Assembly: GCA_946477505.1 (NCBI GenBank)
Contig: CAMKYP010000017.1
Span: 1 to 19,373, forward strand
DNA: 19,373 nt
Direction of reading: 5' to 3'
Source: an uncultured Dechloromonas sp.
GTDB taxonomy: Bacteria; Pseudomonadota; Gammaproteobacteria; Burkholderiales; Rhodocyclaceae
The position numbers were made by a program, and so were the translations under genes. The notes beneath the pieces were generated by a model. It was not told the DNA's origin. It did not search any database and worked only from the letters and a program-made list of their open reading frames with translations. The stretch's first letter is position 1. Every line of letters begins with the position of its first letter. Below, piece by piece: positions 1 through 10,866 of the stretch.

Positions 1-110
1 GCGCTCTGGTTGAGCTTGATCATCCCTTCCGGGTAGAGCAGCACGTGGCAGTTCTGCGCCGGCTCCCACTGGAAGCGGAAGCCGTGGCCGAGGTGTGGGA
101 TGCCGTCCAT
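1..110 (-). CDS. pqqD: PqqD, PQQ biosynthesis peptide chaperone (partial, 3' end cut off)
   Basis: PqqD binds the precursor peptide PqqA and presents it to the radical SAM enzyme PqqE, which crosslinks Glu and Tyr of PqqA. Only about the first 36 residues are in the window. They read MDGIPHLGHGFRFQWEPAQN and continue with HVLLYPEGMIKLNQSA, the usual PqqD N-terminal half (a full protein is about 90 aa). The ATG at 110-108 overlaps the pqqC stop codon by one base (TGATG), so the two genes are translationally coupled. pqqE is expected just beyond the left edge. Confidence 0.93.
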   Translation of the reverse strand, partial: MDGIPHLGHGFRFQWEPAQNCHVLLYPEGMIKLNQS

Positions 111-913
111 CACGCCGCCTTGCGCTCGGCTTCGCTCGGGCCGGTGACGCCGTTGGTGCCGTAGTGCTGGCCCATCACGTCGTTCATGGCCCACAGGATG
201 TCGAGCTTGAACTTGAGGATTTGCACGGCGCGTTCCTGCATTGGGCGGGTGCGGAAGTAGTCGAGCGTCACCTGCAGGCCCTGCTCGACATCGCGTGGTG
301 CCTGGCTGGTGCGGTTGCGGAAATATTGCAGGCCTTCCGCTTCGATCCACGGGTAGTGTTCCGGCCAGGTGGCCAGGCGCTGGCGGTGGATGGCCGGCGC
401 GAACAGCTCGGTCAGCGAGGAACAGACGGCCTCCTGCCACGGGGCGCGGCGAGCAAAGTTGATGTAGGCGTCGACGGCGAAGCGCACGCCGGGCAACACG
501 TGGCGCAGATCGACGATTTCCTCGCGCGTCAGGCCGACCGCCTCGCCGAGGCGAATCCAGGCCTCGATACCGCCGGCGTCGAACTGCTTCTCGCCGTTGG
601 GCAGGCCGTACTCGAAGCCGTCGTGGTCGAGGATGCGCTGCACCCAGCCGCGGCGTACTTCGCGGTCCGGGCAGTTGGCCATGATCGCCGCGTCCTTCAC
701 GGGGATGGCGATCTGGTAGTAGTAACGGTTGGCCACCCAACCGCGAATCTGCTCGGGCGTGGCGCGGCCGGTGTTGAGCATGATGTTGAACGGATGGTGG
801 ATGTGATACGACTTGCCGTTCTCGCGCAGTTGCGCTTCGAATTCGGCGCGGCTCCAGGGCGGGCGGCCGTCGTCGGCGTCGTGGGATTCGGCAAGAATGT
901 CGGCTCGGATCAT
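110..913 (-). CDS. pqqC: PqqC, pyrroloquinoline-quinone synthase
   Basis: PqqC is the cofactor-free oxidase that carries out the final ring closure and eight-electron oxidation giving PQQ in the cytoplasm. The 267-aa product is slightly longer than the roughly 250-aa family norm because of a short N-terminal extension. Family stretches visible are YHIHHPFN (residues 36-43), NRYYYQIAIPVKDAAIMANC (62-81), ILDHDG with a conserved histidine at 97, WIRLGEAVGL (119-128) and SSLTELFAP (165-173). The ATG at 913 follows pqqB by 12 bases and its stop overlaps the pqqD start, so it sits inside one transcript. Confidence 0.97.
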   Translation of the reverse strand: MIRADILAESHDADDGRPPWSRAEFEAQLRENGKSYHIHHPFNIMLNTGRATPEQIRGWVANRYYYQIAIPVKDAAIMANCPDREVRRGWVQRILDHDGFEYGLPNGEKQFDAGGIEAWIRLGEAVGLTREEIVDLRHVLPGVRFAVDAYINFARRAPWQEAVCSSLTELFAPAIHRQRLATWPEHYPWIEAEGLQYFRNRTSQAPRDVEQGLQVTLDYFRTRPMQERAVQILKFKLDILWAMNDVMGQHYGTNGVTGPSEAERKAA

Positions 914-925
914 GGTCGGCTTTCG

Positions 926-1846
926 TTAAATCGTGATGCGCCAGCCATCCTCGGCGACTTCGATGCCGCGTTGGGTCAGTTCGGCCCGTTGTGGCGAGGC
1001 TTCGTCGAGGATCGGATTGGTGTTGTTGATGTGGATGAGGATCTTGCGCACGTGCTTCGGCAACTCGTCCAGCCAGTCCATCATGCCGCCGGCACCGGAT
1101 TGCGGTAGATGGCCGATGTCGCGAGCGCTCTTCGAGGAAAGCCCGGCGGCGATCATCTCGTCGTCGGTCCAGAACGTGCCGTCGACCATCACGCAATCGG
1201 CTTCGGCCATGCGGGCGAAGACTTCGGGCGTGCGGGCGCCGAGGCCCGGGGCGTAGAAGAGCTTGGCACCGCTCTGCTGGTCGGTGATGGTGACGCCGAT
1301 GTTGTCGCCATCGACCGAGGCCTCGCGGTGCGGCGAGTAGGGCGCCGCCTTGCTTGAGAGCGGCAGTACGGAGAATTCGATGCCGGGCACCTTGGGCATG
1401 GCAAACGACAAACCGTCGAGCGGCACGGCGTGGCGATCGATGCCGCAATAATGCGAGAGGACGTTGAGTACCGGGTTGCCGGTGGTCAGGTCTTCATACA
1501 CCGGGTCGGCGCACCACAGCGGCATCGGCGCTTTTTGTTCGCGCAGCATGAAGAGGCCGGTGGCATGGTCGACCTGGCCGTCGACGAGCAGGATGCCGCC
1601 GATGCCGGTGTCGCGCAGGGCACGGTTGGGCGTCAGTTCGGGCGTTGCCTTGATCTGTTGCAGGATGTCAGGTGAAGCGTTGAGCAGCGCCCAGTCGGCA
1701 CTGGCGTCGGCGGCAACGCAGATCGAAGATTGAGTACGCGGTTTGGCCAGGATGCTGCCGCTGCGTACGCCGGTGCAGTTGCGGCAGTTGCAGTTCCATT
1801 GCGGGAAGCCGCCGCCGGCCGCGGCACCGAGAATGATCAGTTTCAT
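926..1846 (-). CDS. pqqB: PqqB, metallo-beta-lactamase-fold PQQ biosynthesis protein
   Basis: PqqB belongs to the metallo-hydrolase (beta-lactamase-like) fold. In the family it hydroxylates the Glu-Tyr intermediate of the PQQ precursor; an older proposal was a transport role. The 306-aa product has the family length. It starts with a beta strand and the glycine-rich segment LGAAAGGGFPQWNCNCRNC (residues 6-24), whose cysteines C19, C21 and C24 form the known structural zinc site. Other family segments are SPDI (58-61) and the C-terminal HINNTNPIL. It lies 48 bases downstream of pqqA across a hairpin, and 12 bases upstream of pqqC. Confidence 0.97.
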   Translation of the reverse strand: MKLIILGAAAGGGFPQWNCNCRNCTGVRSGSILAKPRTQSSICVAADASADWALLNASPDILQQIKATPELTPNRALRDTGIGGILLVDGQVDHATGLFMLREQKAPMPLWCADPVYEDLTTGNPVLNVLSHYCGIDRHAVPLDGLSFAMPKVPGIEFSVLPLSSKAAPYSPHREASVDGDNIGVTITDQQSGAKLFYAPGLGARTPEVFARMAEADCVMVDGTFWTDDEMIAAGLSSKSARDIGHLPQSGAGGMMDWLDELPKHVRKILIHINNTNPILDEASPQRAELTQRGIEVAEDGWRITI

Positions 1847-1861
1847 GGGGTATGCGTGGAA

Positions 1862-1886
1862 GCCGCCATCCGCAGGGGATGGCGGC
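1862..1886 (-). promoter_or_regulatory. Stem-loop between pqqA and pqqB
   Basis: There is a perfect 10-bp inverted repeat: GCCGCCATCC at 1862-1871 and GGATGGCGGC at 1877-1886, with a 5-base loop. It begins 8 bases after the pqqA stop codon and ends 15 bases before the pqqB start. No T-run follows on the minus strand, so it is not a classic terminator. In pqq operons pqqA is made in excess over the enzyme genes; a hairpin here could protect the 3' end of a pqqA transcript or partly stop transcription. That role is inferred. Confidence 0.6.
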
Positions 1887-1894
1887 AGGCCGGC

Positions 1895-1969
1895 TTAGCG
1901 CGCGGCGATGTACATGGTGATTTCGAAGCCAAAGCGGAAATCACAGGCGCTCGGGGTTTCCCATTTCAT
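1895..1969 (-). CDS. pqqA: PqqA, PQQ precursor peptide (24 aa)
   Basis: PqqA is the ribosomally made substrate whose Glu and Tyr side chains become the carbon skeleton of PQQ. The 24-residue peptide starts MKWETPSACDF and ends RFGFEITMYIAAR. It has the invariant Glu16 and Tyr20 spaced as E-x-x-x-Y. A good ribosome binding site (GGAGA) lies 8 bases before the ATG. It is the first gene of pqqABCD(E) on the minus strand. I found no convincing sigma-70 promoter in the upstream gap. Confidence 0.97.
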   Translation of the reverse strand: MKWETPSACDFRFGFEITMYIAAR

Positions 1970-2212
1970 TGAAAGTCTCCTTTGTCGGTTGAGGTGCCGG
2001 GGCATTGACCGTCGGCGCGTCCGGCTTCGCAGGAAGCGGACTGGCAACCACTATCGCGCATGGCCGAACATGAGCCATCCGGAATAGCTTGAACGGAGGC
2101 TCATGATTTTCATGAGCGTGAAGTTGGGGAGAGTCGGCAGTGCAAGGACAATGTGCCCGTTGTTGGCCGGATTGCCCGGCGCGGCGACGGATTTGCCCGT
2201 CGGTGGAGTTTC
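1970..2212. other. Intergenic gap between the kinase gene and pqqA
   Basis: This 243-base stretch must contain the pqqA promoter unless pqqA is read through from the kinase operon. I see no clear -35/-10 pair and no convincing small gene. It does contain two adjacent GC hairpins just after the kinase stop (described separately), and a pair of TCATGA hexamers at 2101-2106 and 2110-2115. Confidence 0.5.
2166..2202. repeat. Two tandem GC hairpins downstream of the kinase gene
   Basis: The first hairpin is GCCGG (2166-2170), loop ATTGC, CCGGC (2176-2180). The second is CGACGG (2185-2190), loop ATTTGC, CCGTCG (2197-2202). The two have near-identical centres (GGATTGCCC and GGATTTGCCC). Neither is followed by a T-run on either strand. 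They may be mRNA 3'-end structures for the kinase transcript or a protein-binding site. No function is asserted. Confidence 0.45.
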
Positions 2213-5047
<2,835 letters not shown>

Positions 5048-5052
5048 GGATC

Positions 5053-5601
5053 TCAATCTACGATAGTCGCCAGTTCGAGCAAAGAGGCGCCAGGTTCCAG
5101 GCCGCCTTCACGGGCGGCCCGCAGGTTGATCTCGAATTTGACCTTGTTCTCGCCCAGGGCAAGGCCGATCATGCCGCCGCGGCGAGCGAACTCGGGGTGG
5201 TCGCTGACGGTCAGCAATCCACCGCCCCGGATACGCAGGGCCGGCGGTACTTCGTTGAGTAATTCCCGCGCGCCACCGGCGACGAACAGCACGTGGCACC
5301 CCTTGATCTCGGCGGTGGACAGCGAGTCAAGCTTGCGGAATCTGGCCGTTCTGTCCCGCGCCGGTTTGCCGTCGGCGGCGGCGAGCGCCTCGGCAACGCC
5401 CGAGTTGCCATAGGCGCACAGTTGCAACGGGGTATTGCCGGAGAGTGCGGATGCCGGCCATTCGACGAATTTGACCAGCTTGAAGACAAGCGCCGCCTTG
5501 ATCCGATCTTCACGCTGAATCGCCTCTGCATGGATGTCGACGGATAGCAGCAGAGCTGCTGCTGTCAGTAGTCCAGCAGTGATTCGGATGAATGGGCGCA
5601 T
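5053..5601 (-). CDS. YfiR-family (DUF4154) periplasmic protein
   Basis: YfiR proteins are small periplasmic proteins. The best known one represses the diguanylate cyclase YfiN (TpbB) by contacting its periplasmic CHASE8 domain. This one has an N-terminal signal peptide (hydrophobic residues 9-21, probable cleavage after AHA-like VDIHA at 25). It shows the family signatures IKAALVFKLVKFVEWP (34-49), LLTVSDHPEF (129-138), GGMIGLALGENKVKFEINL (142-160) and a C-terminal LLELA. Cysteines are at 62 and 102. I chose the ATG at 5601; an in-frame TTG two codons earlier is possible. It lies between a TonB receptor and a kinase with a CHASE8-like sensor, so its partner here is probably the kinase rather than a cyclase (inference). 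Confidence 0.92.
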   Translation of the reverse strand: MRPFIRITAGLLTAAALLLSVDIHAEAIQREDRIKAALVFKLVKFVEWPASALSGNTPLQLCAYGNSGVAEALAAADGKPARDRTARFRKLDSLSTAEIKGCHVLFVAGGARELLNEVPPALRIRGGGLLTVSDHPEFARRGGMIGLALGENKVKFEINLRAAREGGLEPGASLLELATIVD

Positions 5602-5620
5602 ATTCAAAAGCAGGTCTGCC

Positions 5621-7735
5621 TCAGAATTTCCACTTCAGCTGAGCGAACAACGAGCGTTCGATCAGCATGTGCTGGACATCCAGCAACTCCGAGGTAAATT
5701 CCTTGTGCTGCTTATGCAGCAGGTTGCGTCCCACCAGCGCCAGTTCAACGCCTGTTCCGGGGCGCCAGGCGACCCGCATGTCAGCTTCGTTGTAGGCGGG
5801 AATCGACACGGCGCCTTGCGCGTCGTCGCCTAGATCGCCGAGTGCTCCGACGCGCCGGAGCCAGAGATCGACATCGATGTCGCTGCGCGGGTTCCAGGCC
5901 ATGCGTAGTCCGGCTTGATGCTTGGGGGCGCTTTCCTCGCGATCAGTGGTGAAGGAGGTACCTTCTTCCCTCATACCCATGCGCAGTTCGCTCCATGTCA
6001 GTTGAAAACGGAGGTCAGGGCGAACGCGCCAGTCGACAGAAAGCTCCATGCCGTTGCTGTAGCCGCGTGCCCGGTTGCCTGCTCCGAACGGATACAGGAT
6101 GGAGGTCTGGCCAGGGAGAAACAAGCAGCCGGCGGATACCGGGAGACCCGAAGGCTGGCAGACGGCGGGGCCAAAAACAGCCGTCCGCAGATCCTTGTAT
6201 TCGTTGTGAAACAGCGCCAGATCCAGGCTCAGTGTGGGGAGAACCTGTTGCTTCCAGCCTGCTTCGTAGGCCACAACGGTTTCGGAGCCTACCTGCCCCC
6301 CTCCCGCCAGGAGGAGGGGGCGAGGCGTTGGGTTGCCCTGAGCGCCCGGTTGCAGGACGGCCTGGTTGACGAATCCTCCCGTGTCAGTTCGGCTGGGAGT
6401 GCGGACGGCGCGCGCGACAGACCACCAGAAGGTGCTTGTTTCACTCGGTGTCCACAGCAGTCGCGCATTGGGTTGGTGCTCGTATCCGGTGTAGTCGTTG
6501 TGTTCCAGCTTGGTGCCGAGCGTCAGTACCAATTCCTGCGGGAACAAGGTGATGTCGTCTTGAATGAAGATGCTGTAGAGGGTTCGCCGCGCCGAACTGG
6601 GAGAAACGGTCACGAACGACAGCGTGTTGGCTGGTACGCCCCGGTTGGAAGCCTCCATGCTGTCCTCGCTGACACGGTAGCCGGCGCCCATGACGAGGTC
6701 GTGGCCGGTGAAGCGCTTGGTGCGATACTGGAAATCGACATCGTAGGTATTGCGAACTTCGTTCAGGTGGGCAGGCCAGTTGCGTTCCGTGTGGTCGAAA
6801 TAGCCTTGCAGGGTGAAGGATTCGCTTGCCGATAGATCGCGCTGCCAGCGCCCGAGCAGGTTGCCGCCGGATACTTTCTGCGTCGTTCCGATCAGCCGGT
6901 TATAGGGAGGAGTGAGCGAGTTGAGCCGTGCGGATTCACCGGACCATCCATCGTAGTAATCGCCCTGTATGGTGACGGCATCGCGGGAACTGGCCGCGAA
7001 ATCGGCGCGGAAGCCGGCTCGTTGCTGCTGCCAGCTGTCGCTGCCTTGGGCGCCGGTGGACTCGACGGTCGATCCATTGCGGTCGAATCCCTTGGCATAG
7101 ACGCGCCAATGGCCGACATCGCCCAGCTTCCCACCGTAGCGGGCCGATGCCGCCAGCTTGTCAGTCGTCCCGGCGGCTGCCTCGATCATTCCCCCCTGCG
7201 TTGCCGCAGCCGATTTGGTGATGATGTTGATCACGCCATTGACGGCGTTGGCCCCCCACAGCGAGGCTCCCGGGCCCCTGATGACCTCGATCCGCTCGAT
7301 GTCGGCGAGGACCGTGTCCTGCACGTCCCAATAGACGCCCGAGAAGGTCGGGGTATAAACGCTGCGACCATCGATCAAGACGAGGAGCTTGTTGGTGAAG
7401 CGGCCATCCATGCCGCGGGCGCTGATCGCCCAGCTGTTGTTGCTGATCTGCCCAACCTGGATACCGGGCGCCATTCTCAGGACATCCGGAATGCTGGTGG
7501 CTCCCGAGCGACGAATGTCGTCGCTGGTGATGACGAATACGGCGGCGGCGGCGCGCGAAACGGTCTGCGGTTTCTTGGAAACCGAGGTAATTTCAAGATT
7601 GAGAACTTCCTTCAGGTCCAGATCGAAGAAGGAGTCTCCTTCGGCTCCCGATGCCGAAACCGATCCCAAGGCCAAAAGAATGCTCAGGGCGAGCCGGGAT
7701 AGCGTTCCATTGGGACGTTGGCTAAGGTGCATCAT
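5621..7735 (-). CDS. TonB-dependent outer-membrane receptor
   Basis: This is a 704-aa outer-membrane active transporter or signal receptor energised by TonB-ExbB-ExbD. An N-terminal signal peptide ends near SVSASGA (residues 25-31). The plug domain runs about 55-175 with the segments SVSKKPQTVS, VFVITSDDIRRSGATSIPDV, LLVLIDGRSVYTPTFSGVYW and IERIEVIRGPGASLWGANAV, ending NGVINIITK. The remainder is beta-barrel, finishing with the usual aromatic C-terminus (FAQLKWKF). I chose the first ATG of the ATGATG pair because AAGGGG sits 5 bases before it; a further-upstream start lacks such a site. It is first in the operon with the YfiR and kinase genes. The substrate cannot be told from sequence; no extracytoplasmic-sigma signalling extension is seen at the N-terminus. 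Confidence 0.95.
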   Translation of the reverse strand: MMHLSQRPNGTLSRLALSILLALGSVSASGAEGDSFFDLDLKEVLNLEITSVSKKPQTVSRAAAAVFVITSDDIRRSGATSIPDVLRMAPGIQVGQISNNSWAISARGMDGRFTNKLLVLIDGRSVYTPTFSGVYWDVQDTVLADIERIEVIRGPGASLWGANAVNGVINIITKSAAATQGGMIEAAAGTTDKLAASARYGGKLGDVGHWRVYAKGFDRNGSTVESTGAQGSDSWQQQRAGFRADFAASSRDAVTIQGDYYDGWSGESARLNSLTPPYNRLIGTTQKVSGGNLLGRWQRDLSASESFTLQGYFDHTERNWPAHLNEVRNTYDVDFQYRTKRFTGHDLVMGAGYRVSEDSMEASNRGVPANTLSFVTVSPSSARRTLYSIFIQDDITLFPQELVLTLGTKLEHNDYTGYEHQPNARLLWTPSETSTFWWSVARAVRTPSRTDTGGFVNQAVLQPGAQGNPTPRPLLLAGGGQVGSETVVAYEAGWKQQVLPTLSLDLALFHNEYKDLRTAVFGPAVCQPSGLPVSAGCLFLPGQTSILYPFGAGNRARGYSNGMELSVDWRVRPDLRFQLTWSELRMGMREEGTSFTTDREESAPKHQAGLRMAWNPRSDIDVDLWLRRVGALGDLGDDAQGAVSIPAYNEADMRVAWRPGTGVELALVGRNLLHKQHKEFTSELLDVQHMLIERSLFAQLKWKF

Positions 7736-7813
7736 GGTTCCCCTTGAAAGCGACAACTAATACTGACGAATTGTTGTTTTTAATGATTTTTCGTTTTGTA
7801 TTGTCGAATTGCG

Positions 7814-7844
7814 ATAATGTCGTGCTTTTGGTACATGCTGTCAA
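7814..7844 (-). promoter_or_regulatory. Candidate promoter of the TonB receptor operon
   Basis: In an AT-rich gap, the minus strand carries a perfect TTGACA (7844-7839) and, 19 bases on, CATTAT (7819-7814). The spacing is longer than the ideal 17. It lies about 80 bases before the receptor start. The rest of the gap 7736-7933 shows no gene and no clear terminator for hpnE. Confidence 0.35.
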
Positions 7845-7933
7845 TCAGCAATACCCTGCTTGCGTGAGGGATTCCGGGGTTTGTGGTGAATTACTTGTTG
7901 TAGCTGGGTTTCAAGCCTGTGACTACGAGTGTG

Positions 7934-9175
7934 CTACGTTTGGCGCGGCCTGTTTGGAAGGCGGCAGTCGAGAGTGGCATGCGCTGCACGCAAGCCGCTT
8001 CGGATCGCTCCTTCCAGGGTTGCCGGATAGTCGCTCCAGGAATAATCGCCGGCGATCTGGAGGCGTCCGCTTTGCGGGTCGGGGCGATGCAGGCCCGGTG
8101 TGGCGGAAAAGGTGGCACGTTTTTCCCGGATGACCGAGGTTCCGAGCAGCGGTGCGTCGATTTGCAATTCGCGATCCAGTACCCGTGAGAGTGCCGCATC
8201 ATCGTACATTTCCCAACCGCCACGGCCGCTGAGGATGCAGGACAGCAGACCATTTCCCCGGTCGACGACCCACTGGCCCAGCCCTCCGGAGAGCGAGCGC
8301 AGGGGGAAAGAGAGCTGCGTGTCGGGCGGGTATTGCAGATAGACCGTGGCAATCGGCTCGAAGTCTTGCGGTGCCGGAGTGTCGGGCCACAGCGCGGCGG
8401 CGTGCTGCGGTGCGACGGCGAGTATGGCGGCATCGAAAGAGGTGCCGTCTACCCGCAGCGTGTCGGCCTCACTGGCCAGGGAGCGTACGCGATGGCGCAG
8501 CCGGATGGTCGCACCGTGGGCCGTCAGCCAGCGGCCGGCGGGTTCGGGCAGCAACTGGCCGAGCGGGACGCGCGGCAGCAGGAGGTCAGTATCCTCGCGG
8601 TGCGAACTGCCCAGGCTGTCGCGCAGTACGTTGGCGAACAACTGGGCCGAAGCGCGTTCGACGGGCGTATTCAGCGCCGCGAGGCAGAGCGGGTTCCACA
8701 GGCGGTTGCGCAGCACGCCGGTTTGCCCGGCGGCATCCAGCCACTCGGCAACCGTGATGTCGTGCGGAAGGCGGAATCCCCGGCGCTTGACGCACTCCAT
8801 CCACCAGGCGGTCCGGAGCTTTTCGCCGAGCCCGACGCCGTGGGCGGCGAGCAGGCCCCAGGCGACATTGAGCGGTGCCGGCAGCCGGGGAAGGCTCAGG
8901 CGAAAACCGGCATTGTCGACGACTTGCAGGGGGCGCCTGTCAAGCAGGAGGTCAGGGTCAGCGCCCACCCGGCGCATCAGCGCCAGCGTGTCGCGATAGG
9001 CGCCGAGCAGGATGTGCTGGCCGTTGTCGAGCTCGCGGCCCTCCAACTGGACACTTCGCGCCCGACCGCCGAGGATGCGGCCGGCTTCGAACAGCGTGGT
9101 GTCGACGCCGGCGGCAGTCAGTTCGACGGCGGCCGCGATGCCCGACCAGCCGCCACCGATGACGGCGACACGCAT
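7934..9175 (-). CDS. hpnE: HpnE, hydroxysqualene dehydroxylase (FAD-dependent)
   Basis: HpnE is an FAD-dependent amine-oxidase-like enzyme that reduces hydroxysqualene to squalene. The 413-aa protein opens with the dinucleotide-binding motif VIGGGWSG (5-12), then E30 and the GG-motif LGGRARS (35-41). It ends with the second FAD segment GDYSWSDYPATLEGAIRSG. I chose the ATG at 9175 rather than an upstream in-frame start because the Rossmann fold begins at residue 2 and the gene then follows hpnD by only 4 bases. It is the last gene of hpnCDE. Confidence 0.95.
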   Translation of the reverse strand: MRVAVIGGGWSGIAAAVELTAAGVDTTLFEAGRILGGRARSVQLEGRELDNGQHILLGAYRDTLALMRRVGADPDLLLDRRPLQVVDNAGFRLSLPRLPAPLNVAWGLLAAHGVGLGEKLRTAWWMECVKRRGFRLPHDITVAEWLDAAGQTGVLRNRLWNPLCLAALNTPVERASAQLFANVLRDSLGSSHREDTDLLLPRVPLGQLLPEPAGRWLTAHGATIRLRHRVRSLASEADTLRVDGTSFDAAILAVAPQHAAALWPDTPAPQDFEPIATVYLQYPPDTQLSFPLRSLSGGLGQWVVDRGNGLLSCILSGRGGWEMYDDAALSRVLDRELQIDAPLLGTSVIREKRATFSATPGLHRPDPQSGRLQIAGDYSWSDYPATLEGAIRSGLRAAHATLDCRLPNRPRQT

Positions 9176-9179
9176 CCGT

Positions 9180-10013
9180 TCAGCCCTTGATCCAGGTCTT
9201 GACGGCCAGCCACAGCTTGCGCGTCGGCGGCAACGAAATGCGCTGGTGCAGCACCTGGAAGTTCTCGCGCCTGATTTCGTCAAGCACGGTGCGATAGATA
9301 GCCGCCATGATCAGGCCCGGGCGCTGGCTTTTGCGGTCGACGGCTGGCAATTGGGCGAAGGCCTGCTCGTAGTAGCGTTCGGCACGCTCGTACTGGAATT
9401 GCATTAGCGCCGTGAAATTGTCGGAATACTTGCCATTTAGGATGTCGGCGGCCGGCACGTTGAACTGCTTGAGCTCGTCCATCGGGATGTAGATGCGGCC
9501 CCGCCGGGCATCCTCGCCGATGTCGCGGATGATGTTGGTGAGCTGGAAAGCCATGCCCAGGTCGTGGGCGTATTTCTGTGTCTGACGATCCTGGTAGCCG
9601 AAGATTTCGGCGGCGAGCAGGCCGACGACGCTGGCCACGCGGTAGCAGTACAGCGACAAACCTTTGAAGTCGAGATAGCGCGACTGCTGGAGGTCCATCT
9701 CCATGCCGTCGATGATTTCCAGCAACTGCTCTTTCGGTAGGTTGATGCCGGGGGCGACCTTCTTCAGCGCCTGGCCGACCGGATGCTGCGGGTTGCCTTC
9801 GCCGATGCGCTCGACCTCCTGGCGCCACCAGGCGAGCTTGGTCGAGGCCAGCGCGATGTCGTTGCATTCGTCGACCACGTCGTCGACCTCACGGCAGAAG
9901 GCGTAGAGCGCCATGATGGCCTGGCGGCGCTCCAGCGGCAGGAACAGGAAGCTGTAATAAAAGGAGGAGCCGCTGGCGGCGCACTTCTCCTGGCAGTATT
10001 GGTCTGGATTCAT
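9180..10013 (-). CDS. hpnD: HpnD, presqualene diphosphate synthase
   Basis: HpnD condenses two farnesyl diphosphates into presqualene diphosphate. The 277-aa protein belongs to the squalene/phytoene synthase family. It has both Asp-rich metal-binding motifs: REVDDVVDE (D44, D45, D48) and NIIRDIGED (D164, D168). RRGRIYIP follows the second, as is typical. It begins 4 bases after hpnC and ends 4 bases before hpnE, so the three are co-translated from one mRNA. Confidence 0.95.
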   Translation of the reverse strand: MNPDQYCQEKCAASGSSFYYSFLFLPLERRQAIMALYAFCREVDDVVDECNDIALASTKLAWWRQEVERIGEGNPQHPVGQALKKVAPGINLPKEQLLEIIDGMEMDLQQSRYLDFKGLSLYCYRVASVVGLLAAEIFGYQDRQTQKYAHDLGMAFQLTNIIRDIGEDARRGRIYIPMDELKQFNVPAADILNGKYSDNFTALMQFQYERAERYYEQAFAQLPAVDRKSQRPGLIMAAIYRTVLDEIRRENFQVLHQRISLPPTRKLWLAVKTWIKG

Positions 10014-10017
10014 GGGG

Positions 10018-10827
10018 CTACATTCTAAGGGATCGGGCGCCGAGGATCAGCCAGTCCGTCAGGCCCAGCTTCGGCCGGCGACGGAAAACGTCGCCTCGGA
10101 CCTGGCGGATGCGTTCCAGGATACGCAGGCCGCCCTGCACAGTCAGCCGGATTTCCCAGCCCATGCGGCCGGGCAGGGCATGTACCAGCGGAGATCCGCG
10201 CCGCATCAGGGCTGTGGCGCGGTCGATCTCGAAATCCATCAGGGCCGCCCAGTTGGCCGAACTGCGACCGGCCGCGATGTCGTCTTCGCTGACACGGAAA
10301 TGCGGGAAATCGGTTTGCGGGATGTAAACGCGATCCTTTTGCCAGTCGATTGCCACGTCCTGCCAGAAATTGATCAGTTGCAGGGCGGTACAGATACAGT
10401 CGGACTGCATCAGGTGGACATCCTCGGTTCGTCCAAACAGGTGCAGCACCAGCCGGCCGACCGGGTTGGCCGAGCGGCGGCAGTAATCGAGGAGTTCCGG
10501 ATAGTCGGCATAGCGCTTCTTGACCACGTCCTGTGCAAAGGCGTCGAGCAGGTCGCGGAAGAGCTGGATAGGCAGGGCGTGGGCCGCAATGACCTCGGCG
10601 AGGGCCACGAACAGCGGCGTCTGTGGCTGGGTGCCGGCCGCGATGCGGTCCAGTTCGGCCTGGTAGGCCGCCAGCCCGGCGAGCCGCTCCTCCGGCGTGG
10701 CATCGCCCTCATCGGCAATATCGTCGGCACTGCGGGCGAAGCGGTAGATCACCTCGATCGGCTTGCGCAGCCGGCGCGGCACGAGCAGGGAGGCGACCGG
10801 GAAATTTTCGTAATGATCGACTGGCAT
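10018..10827 (-). CDS. hpnC: HpnC, hydroxysqualene synthase
   Basis: HpnC converts presqualene diphosphate to hydroxysqualene, the middle step of the bacterial three-enzyme squalene route. The 269-aa protein has the synthase fold motifs SADDIADEGD (D35, D36, D39) and NFWQDVAIDW (D157, D161), followed by KDRVYIP. The divergence from HpnD in the second motif fits the HpnC subfamily. It is first in the operon. The start codon lies only 39 bases from the divergent tRNA-Leu gene, so its promoter must overlap the tRNA region. Confidence 0.94.
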   Translation of the reverse strand: MPVDHYENFPVASLLVPRRLRKPIEVIYRFARSADDIADEGDATPEERLAGLAAYQAELDRIAAGTQPQTPLFVALAEVIAAHALPIQLFRDLLDAFAQDVVKKRYADYPELLDYCRRSANPVGRLVLHLFGRTEDVHLMQSDCICTALQLINFWQDVAIDWQKDRVYIPQTDFPHFRVSEDDIAAGRSSANWAALMDFEIDRATALMRRGSPLVHALPGRMGWEIRLTVQGGLRILERIRQVRGDVFRRRPKLGLTDWLILGARSLRM

Positions 10828-10846
10828 GGGCGTTAGCCTCAGACGG

Positions 10847-10855
10847 TGCTAAAAT
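10847..10855 (+). promoter_or_regulatory. Extended -10 promoter of tRNA-Leu
   Basis: TGCTAAAAT at 10847-10855 is an extended -10 element (TGN plus TAAAAT), 11 bases before the mature tRNA 5' end. No good -35 hexamer is seen, consistent with an extended -10 type. Confidence 0.55.
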
Positions 10856-10866
10856 GCGGGCCGCTT

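Noticed and set aside
2101..2115. Two TCATGA hexamers 3 bases apart upstream of pqqA
   Set aside because: Each is a common self-complementary hexamer; too little to call an operator.
8333..9190. A 285-codon plus-strand frame opposite hpnE
   Set aside because: hpnE is complete on the minus strand with FAD motifs; this is a compositional shadow.
9176..9283. Upstream extension of hpnE by 36 codons
   Set aside because: It would overlap the 3' end of hpnD and precede the Rossmann motif with a low-complexity Arg/Ser/Cys stretch.
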